A stretch of DNA of 64,000 nt from Leptospira perolatii (GCF_002811875.1 NZ_NPDZ01000001.1:558001-622000); one strand, 5' to 3'; positions 19,889-29,106 are shown, numbered from the stretch's first letter. Notes: a model not told the origin generated them from the sequence alone. Translations and numbers: made by a program.

Positions 19889-20135
19889 GGAATTTGAGGG
19901 AGGATGGGTGAACGACGGGGCTCGCCGTTACGCAGTCGTCCGTCGTGGCCGACTAAGCTCCACGGCGTCTCGATCTTGCCTCGACACATCGTGTGTCTCG
20001 GACGCGATCCTTTACGCTCCCTATGGGTCGCTATGATCGCTTTCAAGATCTCGCTTCGAGCCCCTGAATGAAATTGTGTTTGGAATGATTAGATTTGGAA
20101 TTTGAGGGAGGAAGATGGGTGAACGACGGGGCTCG
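19889..20135. repeat. Direct repeat that duplicates the tRNA-His 3' end
   Basis: The 36 bases at 19889-19924 repeat at 20097-20135, differing only by a 3-base insertion; the second copy contains the 3' end of tRNA-His (minus strand). The 208-base unit between them is GC-rich and palindromic: GGGGCTCG at 19917-19924 is mirrored by CGAGCCCC at 20057-20064, and GACACA/TGTGTC forms a hairpin near 19985. TTCGAGCCCC at 20055-20064 is itself T-loop-like. No gene is supported here. Confidence 0.75.
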
Positions 20136-20190
20136 AACCCGCGACAGCCAGAACCACAATCTGGAGCTCTACCAACTGAGCTACGCTCAC
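20118..20190 (-). tRNA. tRNA-His(GTG)
   Basis: On the minus strand GTGAGCG pairs with CGTTCAC as the acceptor stem; the anticodon arm is CCAGA-TTGTGGT-TCTGG, giving anticodon GTG. A G precedes position 1 (base 20191), providing the G-1 characteristic of tRNA-His opposite C73. CCA is not fully encoded. Confidence 0.95.
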
Positions 20191-20196
20191 CGTATT

Positions 20197-20270
20197 TGAC
20201 CCGAGAGGGATTCGAACCCCCGACCGACTGCTTAGAAGGCAGTTGCTCTATCCAGCTGAGCTACCGAGTC
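20197..20270 (-). tRNA. tRNA-Arg(TCT)
   Basis: Acceptor stem GACTCGG/TCGGGTC with discriminator A; anticodon arm ACTGC-CTTCTAA-GCAGT gives anticodon TCT. The T-arm reads GGGGGTTCGAATCCCTC. Six bases separate it from tRNA-His. Confidence 0.95.
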
Positions 20271-20281
20271 GATCCCTCGAT

Positions 20282-20355
20282 CTCGGGATGACTGGATTTG
20301 AACCAGCGACCCTCTGTACCCAAAACAGATGCGCTACCACTGCGCTACATCCCGA
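20282..20355 (-). tRNA. tRNA-Pro(TGG)
   Basis: Acceptor stem TCGGGAT/ATCCCGA; anticodon arm TCTGT-TTTGGGT-ACAGA gives anticodon TGG. The T-arm is GCTGGTTCAAATCCAGT. It is first in the minus-strand tRNA cluster Pro-Arg-His. Confidence 0.95.
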
Positions 20356-20390
20356 ATTCGGATTCCATGTTTTCCACGGAGGCCGCATTG

Positions 20391-21119
20391 TCAAGCTCCT
20401 TGTTCGCTGCTTTGAGAGAGATTTTTCAGATGTTCTAGAATCGTATCGTTGGAACTCGCACCCTGAAGAGCTTTCAAAAAGGCTTTTCGTGCCTCTTCGG
20501 TTTTTCCCAATTTAGCAAGAAGCACTCCGAACGAATCCAAATAGGCAGGATTCTCCGGGGAAAGCTGAAGCGCCTTTCTTAAACTATCGATCGCGATTTT
20601 GAGTTCCTCATTGTTCGGGGATCTATCGTTCAAAAGCAGGTATCCTAAAGAATTCAGGCTGTTCTTGTGTTCGGGCTGTAGTCTCAAAATTCTCATATGA
20701 GTTTCTATGGCAGCACCGACCTCGCCAGATTTTTCTTGAGCACTGGCTTTCAAAGATAACAGCATAATATCGTCGACCGCGAGCTTTAATCTTTCTTCGG
20801 TTTTTTCCAGCGCTTCTTTATACTTTCCAATCTCGATCAGAGAATAGATCTCCATTCTGAAAACATTGTCTCGCTCATAAAAACGCGGAAACTCCAAGAG
20901 TAATTCCTCCAGAACGGATACACACTTGTTGTGGTTCCCTGTTCTAGAGCAACAGACCGCAAAGTTGTACAACAATTCTGGATCCTTTCCTTTTTCGGAA
21001 ATCTCACGGTCGATCAAAGTGATCGCAAACGTATAATTCTCCTTTAGAATTTCGGAATATATCCTTCTTTTTGGAGGAATGCTGGAACTTTTCGGAGGCT
21101 TTGATTCCTTTTTATCCAA
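20391..21119 (-). CDS. Tetratricopeptide repeat protein
   Basis: A 242-residue cytoplasmic protein made of TPR-like helical pairs. Repeats are seen from about residue 30 (LLYNFAVCCSRTGNHNKCV) through PEHKNSLNSLGYLLL and PENPAYLDSFGVLLAKLGKTEEARKAFLKAL at the C-terminus, the last being a canonical TPR. The N-terminal 20 residues are basic and Ser/Pro-rich. It probably mediates protein-protein contacts. It starts 19 bases after surE ends, so surE and this gene are likely cotranscribed. Confidence 0.85.
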   Translation of the reverse strand: MDKKESKPPKSSSIPPKRRIYSEILKENYTFAITLIDREISEKGKDPELLYNFAVCCSRTGNHNKCVSVLEELLLEFPRFYERDNVFRMEIYSLIEIGKYKEALEKTEERLKLAVDDIMLLSLKASAQEKSGEVGAAIETHMRILRLQPEHKNSLNSLGYLLLNDRSPNNEELKIAIDSLRKALQLSPENPAYLDSFGVLLAKLGKTEEARKAFLKALQGASSNDTILEHLKNLSQSSEQGA

Positions 21120-21138
21120 AGCTTGGCCCTTGCTTATT

Positions 21139-21891
21139 TTATTTTACTCGGTGAGATAGTGACTGTTTTAGCTTCTGGAGAGAAACATGAGAAGTCTGAT
21201 CCAGGCTCAATGGAGTCAGTGGTATTTTGCCCGAATAATACGCAGTGAAGTCGGTCCCTTCTTCATGATGGTACCCGAGAATAGAACCGCCCAAAGAAAA
21301 ATCGGAAATTCCTCCGATGATCGAGCTTGTAGAATATGTATCTGTATAGGTTCTAACTCCTAGTCTAGCAATTTCTATTTTAGAAATTTCAGGTTTGATA
21401 TTAGGAGGAACGTTGAAGTTATAAACGGTTCCCGGGTTTAACTTATCCGCAAAGGTCTTAATGAATTCTTTAATCAGTTGTGCTTCCGGATAATAATCAT
21501 AACCGCTTTGCATGTTTCCGGAACTGATTGCAATCGACAATTTTTTATGAATCGCACCATGTCTTGCCGCCCCAACAGTCCCGGAGTAATGAACGTCGTA
21601 GCCCATATTGACCCCGCGATTGATTCCGGATAAGACCAGATCCACTTCGGGAAAAATATTACCGTGCAAACCGATATTCACACAGTCAACAGGATAGCCA
21701 TCCACAATGTAATGGTTATCATTTACTTTCTCGACCCTAAGTGTATCATAAATACTTAAAGCCATGGAAGTGGCAGATCTTTCTTTTAAAGGAGCAATCA
21801 GAAAGGTTTTATGTTCCGGTCCAAGAATTTTTTCTAAAGCGAGGATTCCTTGGGACGAAATTCCGTCGTCGTTGGTGATAAGTATATTCAT
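21139..21891 (-). CDS. surE: 5'/3'-nucleotidase SurE
   Basis: A 250-residue SurE, a metal-dependent phosphatase acting on nucleoside monophosphates (and polyphosphate in some species). The diagnostic N-terminus [14 protein letters not shown] holds the Asp pair that binds the metal; [43 protein letters not shown] and FNVPPN follow in family order. Length is normal. The neighbours are a TPR gene downstream and a Yip1-like membrane protein upstream; the pcm/nlpD neighbours seen in Proteobacteria are absent. Confidence 0.96.
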   Translation of the reverse strand: MNILITNDDGISSQGILALEKILGPEHKTFLIAPLKERSATSMALSIYDTLRVEKVNDNHYIVDGYPVDCVNIGLHGNIFPEVDLVLSGINRGVNMGYDVHYSGTVGAARHGAIHKKLSIAISSGNMQSGYDYYPEAQLIKEFIKTFADKLNPGTVYNFNVPPNIKPEISKIEIARLGVRTYTDTYSTSSIIGGISDFSLGGSILGYHHEEGTDFTAYYSGKIPLTPLSLDQTSHVSLQKLKQSLSHRVK

Positions 21892-21919
21892 AGTTAAAGT
21901 TGCGAACTTACCGATCGAT

Positions 21920-22522
21920 CTATTGAAACACTGCGCTGAAAGAAGACACTAAACTGAAATACATGGTCAGAGGAAAAAAGAAAGTCACTATAAAAGTTCC
22001 TAAATTAAAAAACACAGCATCTTTCCATTTTAGATCGTATAAGTACATGGTTCCTCGAATCAACACTGCGGTGAAGAATCCATAGTGTACCGTATACAAC
22101 GTGAATATTCCAAATCCACCTGAAAGTCCTAACTGCGAGAGTAGGACTGACCAAGCAGCAGCGGTGAGGAACACTACGATGGATAGCTTTACGAAAACGA
22201 ACGTGATCTTCGAGTGCCCTTTTCTATCCCTCTGTTGCGCAAAGCCATCGATCACGAAAGCAAGCAAATAGGGGAGAAGGCTAAAGAAAAGAAAATGACC
22301 GATCGCACCCGATATCAGAAATCCAAAACTTCTGTTTGTGTAAGGTGGAGAAATCAGTACGAATGCAGCACCCATACTTATAGATGAGATGAGCGTTATC
22401 AAGCTTGCTAAAATTTTTAACGACCTTGGCTCCCAAGTAGAAAGAAGAGATTCCGCGCGGAAGGGCTCGAATAGTATACAGTCGATCAGATCGATACTTC
22501 TTACAAAAAAAATCTTAAGCAT
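21920..22522 (-). CDS. Yip1-like integral membrane protein
   Basis: A 200-residue protein with five hydrophobic segments (around residues 35-55, 70-95, 108-130, 138-158 and 170-195). The N-terminal [16 protein letters not shown] followed by membrane helices resembles the bacterial Yip1 domain family, whose function is not established. It begins only six bases after the sppA stop, so translation is probably coupled to sppA. Confidence 0.7.
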   Translation of the reverse strand: MLKIFFVRSIDLIDCILFEPFRAESLLSTWEPRSLKILASLITLISSISMGAAFVLISPPYTNRSFGFLISGAIGHFLFFSLLPYLLAFVIDGFAQQRDRKGHSKITFVFVKLSIVVFLTAAAWSVLLSQLGLSGGFGIFTLYTVHYGFFTAVLIRGTMYLYDLKWKDAVFFNLGTFIVTFFFPLTMYFSLVSSFSAVFQ

Positions 22523-22528
22523 AATTGC

Positions 22529-23491
22529 TCACCAACGGATAGACTCTGGATACAATACTAAAACCGGAGAACGTCTTAATTCGTTTAATAACGCTTTCTC
22601 GGAGGAAAAGCCGTTCATCTTGGATTGCAAGAGTTGAAAAAACCGATCCAAAGGATTGTGCTCTTCTTCGTATAAAGGAAGTGTTCCATCGTAGTTGCAA
22701 AGCTTTGATAATTCAGAAAGGGCTTCTCTTCTGCCTCCGATATCATCGACTAATTTGTTTCTGAAAGCATCGTGTCCGGAATAGATTCTTCCTTCCGCAA
22801 GTGCTTGAACGAATTTTACGGTTTGGTTTCTGCCTTTGGAAACATCTTCGATGAATTCTTCATAGGTGTCGGATAACATTTTCTGAATCATATCATCTTC
22901 TTCCGCAGTATTGTCCCTAAAAAGGGAAAGAGAATCCTTGTACTTTCCTTCCTTAAAGGTTCTTACTTTGACGCCGTATCGATCCAATAGTCCTTTTATA
23001 TTCGGAGCGATCGCGATCACTCCGATCGAACCAGTAATCGTACCGCCTAACGCATAAATTTTATCCGCAGCTGCGGCGATATAGTAGCCCCCGGATGCTG
23101 CGATATCTTTCATGGACACCACGATTTTGATATTTTTGTCCTTTCTCAGGTGCATCAATTCTCGATAGATTTCCTGAGATGCTCCTACAGATCCCCCGGG
23201 TGAGTTGATTTCGATTAAGACTCCTACAATATTCGGATCTTCTTCAATCGATCTAAGTTGTTCCAGGATTGTATCTGCTCCTGTGCTCTCAAAAGTAGAA
23301 TGTCCGGAGTGAATTTCTCCGTCGATTTTGACCAGGGCGGCACCAGTCCTAGAAGTACCCAATCCTGGACGACCTTCTAATCTAGTGAGTCTGGACGGAG
23401 TGACATTCGATACAAGATTGATTAGTCCGACGAACAACGAAAGAACTGCAACTACGAAAGTGACTGCTAAAGCTATACGATTTCGATCCAC
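22529..23491 (-). CDS. sppA: Signal peptide peptidase SppA
   Basis: A 320-residue membrane-anchored serine protease of the short SppA type that degrades cleaved signal peptides. One N-terminal transmembrane segment (about residues 8-28) precedes the protease domain; [14 protein letters not shown] and [20 protein letters not shown] are the family signatures, with the catalytic Ser in ASGGYY and the general-base Lys in the KEGKYKDS region near residue 185. Next in the same direction are the Yip1-like gene and, 31 bases on, surE, which suggests one envelope/stress transcript. Confidence 0.95.
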   Translation of the reverse strand: MDRNRIALAVTFVVAVLSLFVGLINLVSNVTPSRLTRLEGRPGLGTSRTGAALVKIDGEIHSGHSTFESTGADTILEQLRSIEEDPNIVGVLIEINSPGGSVGASQEIYRELMHLRKDKNIKIVVSMKDIAASGGYYIAAAADKIYALGGTITGSIGVIAIAPNIKGLLDRYGVKVRTFKEGKYKDSLSLFRDNTAEEDDMIQKMLSDTYEEFIEDVSKGRNQTVKFVQALAEGRIYSGHDAFRNKLVDDIGGRREALSELSKLCNYDGTLPLYEEEHNPLDRFFQLLQSKMNGFSSEKALLNELRRSPVLVLYPESIRW

Positions 23492-23508
23492 AGTAAAAGG
23501 GGAATCCT

Positions 23509-24099
23509 TTAGGCTCCGGCTGTCAATGAATTAGCAGGGGAAGAAACTCTGTTTACGATTTGAAAGATAAATTCCTCCGAAATTTTTTCCCCCGTAATCA
23601 AAAATCGAAAATAGATCGGACCCAAAAGCATAGATATTGTCTCCGAGTCGTTCCTTAAATTCCCACGGTCTAAAATCTCGATCAGTAAGGACCTACGCTC
23701 TGTATCCAATTCTCGCACTAGGCGTTTGAGTTGCGGTTGAGAAGGCAATTCAGAAACCAGCCTTCGGATCGCTTTTCCTGCGAAAGAATTTTCCAACATG
23801 TTTGCAGTATTGCCCAATAAAATGCACAAATCTTTGATCGGATCCCCGGTATTCGGCGCTTTCGGATTTGTCTGTTGAAAAGCCATTCGAATCGCGTCTA
23901 CGACCAGCTCAGATTTTCCTTTCCATCTTCGATAGATCGCAGCCTTTCCGGTTTTTGAGACAAGTGCAACGTCGTCTAGAGTCATACCAGAAAATCCTTT
24001 AGATGCTAGAATTGCAGGCACGGCCTTCAAAATCGCACTCTCAGTATCCGAAGAAAAAGGCCGACCTCTCTTCTTAATTTTTACTGTTTTCGAAGGCAA
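23509..24099 (-). CDS. TetR family transcriptional regulator
   Basis: A 196-residue TetR-type repressor. The DNA-binding domain at about residues 18-62 reads [38 protein letters not shown], the standard helix-turn-helix, followed by a helical ligand-binding domain resembling the TetR_C_11 type. Its start codon lies inside the end of the darcynin-like gene (26-base overlap), so the two are translationally coupled. The effector and regulon are unknown. sppA follows 17 bases downstream. Confidence 0.93.
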   Translation of the reverse strand: MPSKTVKIKKRGRPFSSDTESAILKAVPAILASKGFSGMTLDDVALVSKTGKAAIYRRWKGKSELVVDAIRMAFQQTNPKAPNTGDPIKDLCILLGNTANMLENSFAGKAIRRLVSELPSQPQLKRLVRELDTERRSLLIEILDRGNLRNDSETISMLLGPIYFRFLITGEKISEEFIFQIVNRVSSPANSLTAGA

Positions 24100-24409
24100 C
24101 GTAAGCGTCCTCGATTCCGAAAAGCGTATCTTTCAGCAGGAAATAAGGATGCCCGAAAACAATCGTGTCCCTCAATTCCTCCCAAAGAAAGTGATACTTT
24201 TCAATATCATTATATTCGCAAAGTGCGATATCTGTATATCCGTGTCCGATAGCGTCCGAATCCAGCCACCGTACGCTTACATCTGGATACTTGGATAAGA
24301 TCGTTCGTAACGGGGTCATAATTTCATTCCGAGTTTTACGATCTAGAGCCAACCAAGCAGGCTGGGCTTCGAGCAAAACCATGCTCACATAGCGCAGAGA
24401 TTTTTTCAT
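24074..24409 (-). CDS. Darcynin-like protein
   Basis: A protein of about 111 residues that resembles the darcynin family described in Acinetobacter: YVSMVLLEAQPAWLALDRKTRNE, then a central YTDIALCEYNDIEKYHFLWEELRDT and the C-terminal [14 protein letters not shown]. The family's biochemical role is not known. I prefer ATG 24409 over a TTG nine bases earlier because GGA lies just before the ATG, although spacing is short. It overlaps the TetR gene by 26 bases, implying a shared operon in which the regulator probably controls this gene. Confidence 0.72.
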   Translation of the reverse strand: MKKSLRYVSMVLLEAQPAWLALDRKTRNEIMTPLRTILSKYPDVSVRWLDSDAIGHGYTDIALCEYNDIEKYHFLWEELRDTIVFGHPYFLLKDTLFGIEDAYVAFENSKN

Positions 24410-24441
24410 GAATTCCAATAATTACGGAACTTGTTAGTATC

Positions 24442-24457
24442 GTAAATATAAAATTAC
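24442..24457. promoter_or_regulatory. Possible TetR-type operator
   Basis: GTAA and TTAC half-sites separated by eight A/T bases lie 33 bases upstream of the darcynin-TetR operon. The half-sites are short and the region is AT-rich, so chance is a serious possibility. Confidence 0.2.
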
Positions 24458-24592
24458 CGTATCGGAGGAAAAACCGGAAAGAAAATACGCAACGCTTGTC
24501 TGGGTCTCCTGTTTTATGTCCGTCTTCCGGATGCTATTGACTTTCTTTTAAAATGCAGTTAAAGTTAGTACCTTCTGCAAGAGGCACCGGCT

Positions 24593-24994
24593 ATGGACCG
24601 TTCTGACTTTCTTGGAACCTGGATTATGGACCCGAAGGGAACCAAATACGAATTTGGCCCGATTCCAATGGGCGGGGAGTATAGTGTTCAGGCAGAAGAT
24701 AACGCCTATATCGTAAGCATGCAGTATCTTGACGAGGATCAGCAAAGTCAAGAGATCGTATATCATCTGGTGGAAGGAGAAAATAATTTCAACGGATTAA
24801 GAGTAATCCTGGAATTCAAGGCTCCGGATCGCATGGTTACCGATATTTTTTCGGAAGAAGGAAAACTTTTGAGCTCTTCTATTAGAGAAATTGAATCGTT
24901 GGACGGACGTAAGTCTCTTCGTGTTACTCAGAGCGGTTTCAAATCCGATGGAAGCGGCTATAACAACGTCTTAATTTTTAGAAAACAGATATAA
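24593..24994 (+). CDS. Small hypothetical protein, lipocalin-like
   Basis: A 133-residue soluble protein rich in beta-strand-like segments. FLGTWIMDPKGTKYEFGPI at the start and repeated short strands resemble small lipocalin-like or DUF4488-like barrels that begin with a G-x-W motif, but the assignment is tentative. No signal peptide is present. Its stop codon nearly overlaps the ribosome-binding region of the MORN gene, so the two are probably cotranscribed. Confidence 0.65.
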   Translation: MDRSDFLGTWIMDPKGTKYEFGPIPMGGEYSVQAEDNAYIVSMQYLDEDQQSQEIVYHLVEGENNFNGLRVILEFKAPDRMVTDIFSEEGKLLSSSIREIESLDGRKSLRVTQSGFKSDGSGYNNVLIFRKQI

Positions 24995-25009
24995 GGATTT
25001 TTGTTTCGT

Positions 25010-25399
25010 ATGGTGAAACGAGCTCTTTTGGTGGTAGCGCTCCTGGTGGGAGCTGCAAGCTTGTACAAGTATCTTTCCTCTAACTGTATCGAGGGTAATT
25101 GCGAATCAGGGTATGGAATTAAGGCTCGTCCCGGTTCTTATAGATATGAAGGAGATTTTAAGAGCGGTTTAGCACATGGAAAGGGCTCTTTGATTTTGGA
25201 ATCAGGAGAATCTTACGAAGGAGAATGGGCTTTTGGTAGGAAAGAAGGAAAAGGCACATATCGTTATATAGACGGTTCTTCTTATATAGGAAGTTGGTCC
25301 AACAATATGAGGAATGGCGAAGGAACTTTGTTCGATTCTGACGGTAAAGTTTCCTATCAAGGAAAGTGGAAAGACGGAAATCAAATGAATTCATATTGA
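25010..25399 (+). CDS. MORN-repeat protein
   Basis: A protein of about 129 residues. An N-terminal hydrophobic segment (RALLVVALLVGAASLYKYL) probably anchors or exports it. It is followed by three to four MORN repeats of the YEGDFKSGLAHGKGSL, YEGEWAFGRKEGKGTYRY, YIGSWSNNMRNGEGTLF type. MORN repeats form an elongated beta-sheet that binds lipids or proteins. The start is either ATG 25010 or TTG 25001; AAGGA at 24993-24997 is nearer the TTG but rather too close to it. It follows the lipocalin-like gene. Confidence 0.82.
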   Translation: MVKRALLVVALLVGAASLYKYLSSNCIEGNCESGYGIKARPGSYRYEGDFKSGLAHGKGSLILESGESYEGEWAFGRKEGKGTYRYIDGSSYIGSWSNNMRNGEGTLFDSDGKVSYQGKWKDGNQMNSY

Positions 25400-25584
25400 A
25401 TCGTATCCGATTTGATATGATCCCGCAATCGTGGGAATTAATACTTTCTGCGTATCAAAACTCAAAAGAATCATAAAAATAAAATAAATAATAGAGTAAT
25501 ATTATTCGATAGTAGAACATAAAATAAGTGGAATATATTCGATTTATTGAATAATAGCTTGAATCTTTTAAAACACGCTTGTAT

Positions 25585-26364
25585 ATGAAATTGTCCCTTA
25601 TGAACCCAATTGCCTCCTTAGAATTTCCGGCCAAATTGTTACCGGATTGTCTGCCTACGAAGATTCCATATGCATTTCTGGAGTCGGGAATGGGTGAGGC
25701 GTGGTTAGATCGTTCGGATAACCAGCTAACGGGAGCTATACGAGCCGGTGATTTTTTACTATTTGTAGGCGATTTCCAAACAGAGTTCTTGGAAGGAGTG
25801 CTGCAAAATTGTCAGTCAAAAGAGCTGCATATTTTACCTTCCGATTCCGATTGGTGGAGAGAGCTAAGCGGAAGCGGTAGATTTAAAACCGAAATTTATT
25901 TTAGAGAGAGTTTCGACTGGTATAGTTTGGATCAATGGATGTTTCGTGCGGCTCAAAGAAAATACTCCAAGGGTATAGAAATCCGCCCGATCGATCCTAA
26001 TTTTGCAAGTTTTCTATTGGAACAAGAATGGTCCCGCGATCAAATTTCTAATTTTGAATCGGCTCGCAGTTTTTGCCAATATGGAGTCGGCTTTGTAGTC
26101 ATTGAAGGATTGCAACCGATTGCTTCTATTGCATCTTATCTAGTCTATAAGAACGGAGTAGAAGTTCAGGTAGACACTCACCCTCAATATAGAGGCCAAG
26201 GACTTGCAAAAGCCTTGGGAATCCGGATGTTCCAATGGGGCCTGGAACAAGGAAAGTTCGTCCATTGGGATGCGATTTCAGGTGAATCTGCAGGTATTGC
26301 CCGAACCTTGGGATTAAGGGAAAGCAGAAAATACGAATGCATGAAACTTTCAAAGCAATCGTAA
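25585..26364 (+). CDS. GNAT family N-acetyltransferase
   Basis: A 259-residue acetyltransferase of the larger GNAT_acetyltran type. The acetyl-CoA-binding motif YRGQGLAKAL lies near residue 210, preceded by the strand VEVQVDTHPQ. The N-terminal half is divergent and probably supplies substrate binding. An in-frame TTG at 25579 is possible, but ATG 25585 is preferred. Substrate unknown. It stands between the MORN gene and an amidohydrolase in the same direction, separated by 108 bases from the latter. Confidence 0.85.
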   Translation: MKLSLMNPIASLEFPAKLLPDCLPTKIPYAFLESGMGEAWLDRSDNQLTGAIRAGDFLLFVGDFQTEFLEGVLQNCQSKELHILPSDSDWWRELSGSGRFKTEIYFRESFDWYSLDQWMFRAAQRKYSKGIEIRPIDPNFASFLLEQEWSRDQISNFESARSFCQYGVGFVVIEGLQPIASIASYLVYKNGVEVQVDTHPQYRGQGLAKALGIRMFQWGLEQGKFVHWDAISGESAGIARTLGLRESRKYECMKLSKQS

Positions 26365-26471
26365 ACTGTCTTGTAATACCAAGTTCGCTTTGATCCTCTA
26401 GTCAAATTGGAGCACTGCTCTATTTTTGAGTGAATTTAACTCGAATCTAAGGCAGAATCTTTTGAAAGCTC

Positions 26472-27224
26472 ATGTCTATTTTTGACGCTCATTTTCATAT
26501 TATAGATCCCAGGTTTCCTTTGGTCCCAAACCACGGTTACCTTCCGGACCCATTTCCGATTTCGGATTACCAACCTTGGGTTCAAAAATTGGGAATCAAT
26601 GGAGGGGTAGTCGTTTCCGGATCCTTTCAGGCATTTGATCAGACGTACTTAATCGATGCGCTTAAAACATTAGGAAAAAATTATGTAGGTGTGACTCAGA
26701 TTTCCGTTCACACTGCCGATTCTGAAATCTTCGAGCTTGCGAAAGCAGGAGTCAAAGGAATTCGATTTAATGTCAAGCGTGGTGGCTCCGAATCTTTGGC
26801 AAGAATCAGGGAGCTTGCCAATCGGGTCTATGACCTTGTAGGCTGGCACGCAGAACTGTACATAGATGCGAAAGAAATCGATGAATTCTTGTTTAAGCTC
26901 TTTATTTCCTTACCTAAAATCTCTATTGATCACCTAGGTCTTTCGAAGGAAGGACTTCCCACCATGATAAAACTAGCCGAAAACGGAGTGAAAATCAAGG
27001 CGACCGGTTTCGGTCGTGTGGATTTTGACGTTCCGATCGCGTTACGAATGTTTGCAAAAGCGGACCCGACTTCACTGATGTTCGGAACCGATTTGCCGAG
27101 TACTCGATCCAGAATACCTTTTTCAGAAAAGGACTTAGAAACCATCCAAGAAGTATTCGAAGGTGAACTCTTGGATGATGTCCTAGGAAACAATGCTCGG
27201 AAATTCTACGGAGTAGAATCTTAA
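26472..27224 (+). CDS. Amidohydrolase-family metal-dependent hydrolase
   Basis: A 250-residue TIM-barrel protein of the amidohydrolase-2 type. The metal-binding HFH motif is at residues 7-9 (IFDAHFHIIDPRF), a further His in ISIDHLG, and the conserved Asp in FGTDLPSTRS near residue 210. Such enzymes include lactonases and decarboxylases; the substrate here cannot be assigned. At 250 residues it is somewhat shorter than typical (about 280-330). It is convergent with the downstream SDR, with only five bases between. Confidence 0.85.
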   Translation: MSIFDAHFHIIDPRFPLVPNHGYLPDPFPISDYQPWVQKLGINGGVVVSGSFQAFDQTYLIDALKTLGKNYVGVTQISVHTADSEIFELAKAGVKGIRFNVKRGGSESLARIRELANRVYDLVGWHAELYIDAKEIDEFLFKLFISLPKISIDHLGLSKEGLPTMIKLAENGVKIKATGFGRVDFDVPIALRMFAKADPTSLMFGTDLPSTRSRIPFSEKDLETIQEVFEGELLDDVLGNNARKFYGVES

Positions 27225-27229
27225 TCCGT

Positions 27230-28081
27230 CTATTTCTTTTGAAAAATCTTTCCGGCTATGGATCGAACGATGAATCTGGGAAAAATCTTCGTGGAAAGAA
27301 AGTGCAGATAATTCATCGTTCCGGGAATTGCTTTCGATTTTCCTAATAGAACGGCTTCGAATCCTATCCTCGCGACCTCGCTTGGTTCCATCGCAATTCT
27401 GTACGCCAAGGTCCCGAGAGATTTTTTTCCTTCTTCCGCGTGTATTCCCGCTCTCGATAAAAAATTTGTGCGAGTAGTTCCTGGAAAAAGTATGCTTACT
27501 TCTACTCCAAATGGAGATAGCTCCTCTGCCAAGGCTTCCGAAAAACTTACCACATAGCTTTTGCTCGCTGCATATGCTGCCATAAAAGGCAAGGGTTGGA
27601 ATGAGGCGGTAGAAGCGACATTCAAGATAGAACCTCCACCTCTTTCCTTCATTTTTTTTCCGAAGATGGAACAGAGTTCTGTTAGGGAGATTACGTTTAG
27701 GTTTAGCATGGATTGAATTTCTGCAAGACTGAGCTCGACCGTTTCTCCCCATAATCCAAAACCTGCGTTATTCACAAGAATGTCCACGTTTGCGTCGAGC
27801 GATTTTGTCCACGCATAAAGTTTTTGACCGCTTCCTTTGGAGGTCAGGTCTAACTCTAACGTTTCTATCTTTTGGTTTTTGGAGATCTTAGTAAGTTCCT
27901 TTTTGGTTTCTGTTAGTTCGGACTTGTCCAGGCTAACAATCAATAGTCGATATCCGGCTTTGAGAAATAATTTGGAAAATTCCTTTCCGATTCCGGAAGA
28001 ACCACCGGTGATCAGTACGGTTGGAGTTGAATCAGAAGTATTTTTTTTCGAATGTACAGGTTTACTTTTTTTGCGTATCAT
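27230..28081 (-). CDS. Short-chain dehydrogenase/reductase
   Basis: A 283-residue classical SDR of the group annotated YqjQ/DltE-like. The nucleotide motif TGGSSGIG is at residues 25-32, NNAG at 104-107, and the catalytic triad is intact as Ser157, Tyr170 and Lys174 (YAASK). The first 20 residues are a basic, Ser-rich tail unlike the rest. Substrate unknown. It differs from the SDR at 12274-13080, which has Arg in place of the catalytic Lys. Confidence 0.9.
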   Translation of the reverse strand: MIRKKSKPVHSKKNTSDSTPTVLITGGSSGIGKEFSKLFLKAGYRLLIVSLDKSELTETKKELTKISKNQKIETLELDLTSKGSGQKLYAWTKSLDANVDILVNNAGFGLWGETVELSLAEIQSMLNLNVISLTELCSIFGKKMKERGGGSILNVASTASFQPLPFMAAYAASKSYVVSFSEALAEELSPFGVEVSILFPGTTRTNFLSRAGIHAEEGKKSLGTLAYRIAMEPSEVARIGFEAVLLGKSKAIPGTMNYLHFLSTKIFPRFIVRSIAGKIFQKK

Positions 28082-28457
28082 ATTTTTGAAATATTCTTAG
28101 AATCTCTTGTCATGAAAAAGAACGTTTGGAAAGAAAGGTTTCCTTGAATCGGACTTAATTCAAGTCGAAAATCGGTTTTTTCCTTATACACTCCGATTGT
28201 CCTTCGCCTAAGAGATCTAATGTGATGCAGTCAAATCGTAACGAACAATTTGTACTGGATTTTGAATCGATGGAACCAAGAAGGACAGGTACTAAGAATG
28301 GTCCTGGATTTCTATCTTGACTCCCCTTTTCTGGAAAATTACCCTCGTTTGTGTCTTTTTCTGAAGTTGCTCGAATGGAGTTTTCCGAGAACGCAAAGAA
28401 ACCCTGACCGTAGTCGGTTGTAATTCTGGTAACTTTGGAAAGGAAAAGGGCGGACCC
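28082..28457. other. Gene-free intergenic stretch
   Basis: A 376-base divergent intergenic region between the SDR and the phosphatase gene, so it must hold at least two promoters. A 31-codon ATG frame at 28225-28320 is visible but lacks a convincing ribosome-binding site. No hairpin, repeat or operator stands out. Confidence 0.4.
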
Positions 28458-29090
28458 ATGAATGAACTATTTTCCAAGATAAATGAGTACCTTAAAAAAA
28501 TAGAATCAAACGGAAAAGAAATCACTACGGAACGAAAAGAGATTCTAAAGTCGTTGGCATTTAAAGTTCAAGAATCTTTGCACGATAAAGGAAAAGCAAA
28601 CCTGGTCTTTGTATGCACTCATAATTCTAGAAGAAGCCAATTGGCCCAAGCTTTGGGAGCTTGTATCCCTCAGTTCTATGATATCCCCGGAGTAAAATCT
28701 TTTTCTGGTGGAACCGAAGTAACTGAAATTTACCCAACCGTAATCTCTTGTCTAGAAAATGTAGGATACAGAATCGAAAACGAAGGACCTCCTCGAAATC
28801 CAAAATACTCTTTTCGTTGGGCGGAAGGAGGTCCTGCACTCATGGGCTTTTCCAAAAAGATTTCCGATGCAACGAATCCAAACTCTGAATTTATCGCAGT
28901 AATGGTTTGCTCCGACGCGGATTCTAGCTGTCCTTATGTTCCTGGAGCTGAATCTAGAGTCAGCCTTCCATATAACGATCCTAAGAAATCAGACGGTACA
29001 TCGGACGAGGAGCAAAAATATTCTGAAACTAGGGATCTCATTTCAAAAGAATTGTCTTTCGTATTTAAGCTAGTAAAAGAAAATCTATAA
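28458..29090 (+). CDS. Low-molecular-weight phosphatase/ArsC-like protein
   Basis: A 210-residue protein with the low-Mr protein tyrosine phosphatase P-loop C-THNSR-R-S at residues 53-60 (LVFVCTHNSRRSQLAQA) and the later acid-loop region CSDADSSCPYVPGAE, which resembles thioredoxin-coupled arsenate reductases in having Cys residues after the Asp. A 45-residue N-terminal helical extension precedes the phosphatase domain. There is no other ars gene nearby, so phosphatase is the safer label. It is followed after 16 bases by a Dph6-like gene and probably forms an operon with it. Confidence 0.82.
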   Translation: MNELFSKINEYLKKIESNGKEITTERKEILKSLAFKVQESLHDKGKANLVFVCTHNSRRSQLAQALGACIPQFYDIPGVKSFSGGTEVTEIYPTVISCLENVGYRIENEGPPRNPKYSFRWAEGGPALMGFSKKISDATNPNSEFIAVMVCSDADSSCPYVPGAESRVSLPYNDPKKSDGTSDEEQKYSETRDLISKELSFVFKLVKENL

Positions 29091-29106
29091 GGGAAGTCTT
29101 GAATTG

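Noticed and set aside
19678..20046. Minus-strand frame near the tRNA cluster
   Set aside because: Half of it is the complement of the kinase receiver domain, the rest is the palindromic repeat unit; translation is Arg/Gly/Pro-rich noise.
20243..20515. Plus-strand frame over tRNA-Arg and tRNA-Pro
   Set aside because: It contains the complements of two functional tRNAs, which explain the open frame.
28225..28320. 31-codon ATG frame in the 376-base gap
   Set aside because: No good ribosome-binding sequence and no recognisable peptide; kept only as part of the gap description.
28458..29090. Arsenate reductase (arsC) label
   Set aside because: The P-loop is shared with low-Mr tyrosine phosphatases and no other arsenic-resistance gene is nearby, so the specific function was not asserted.
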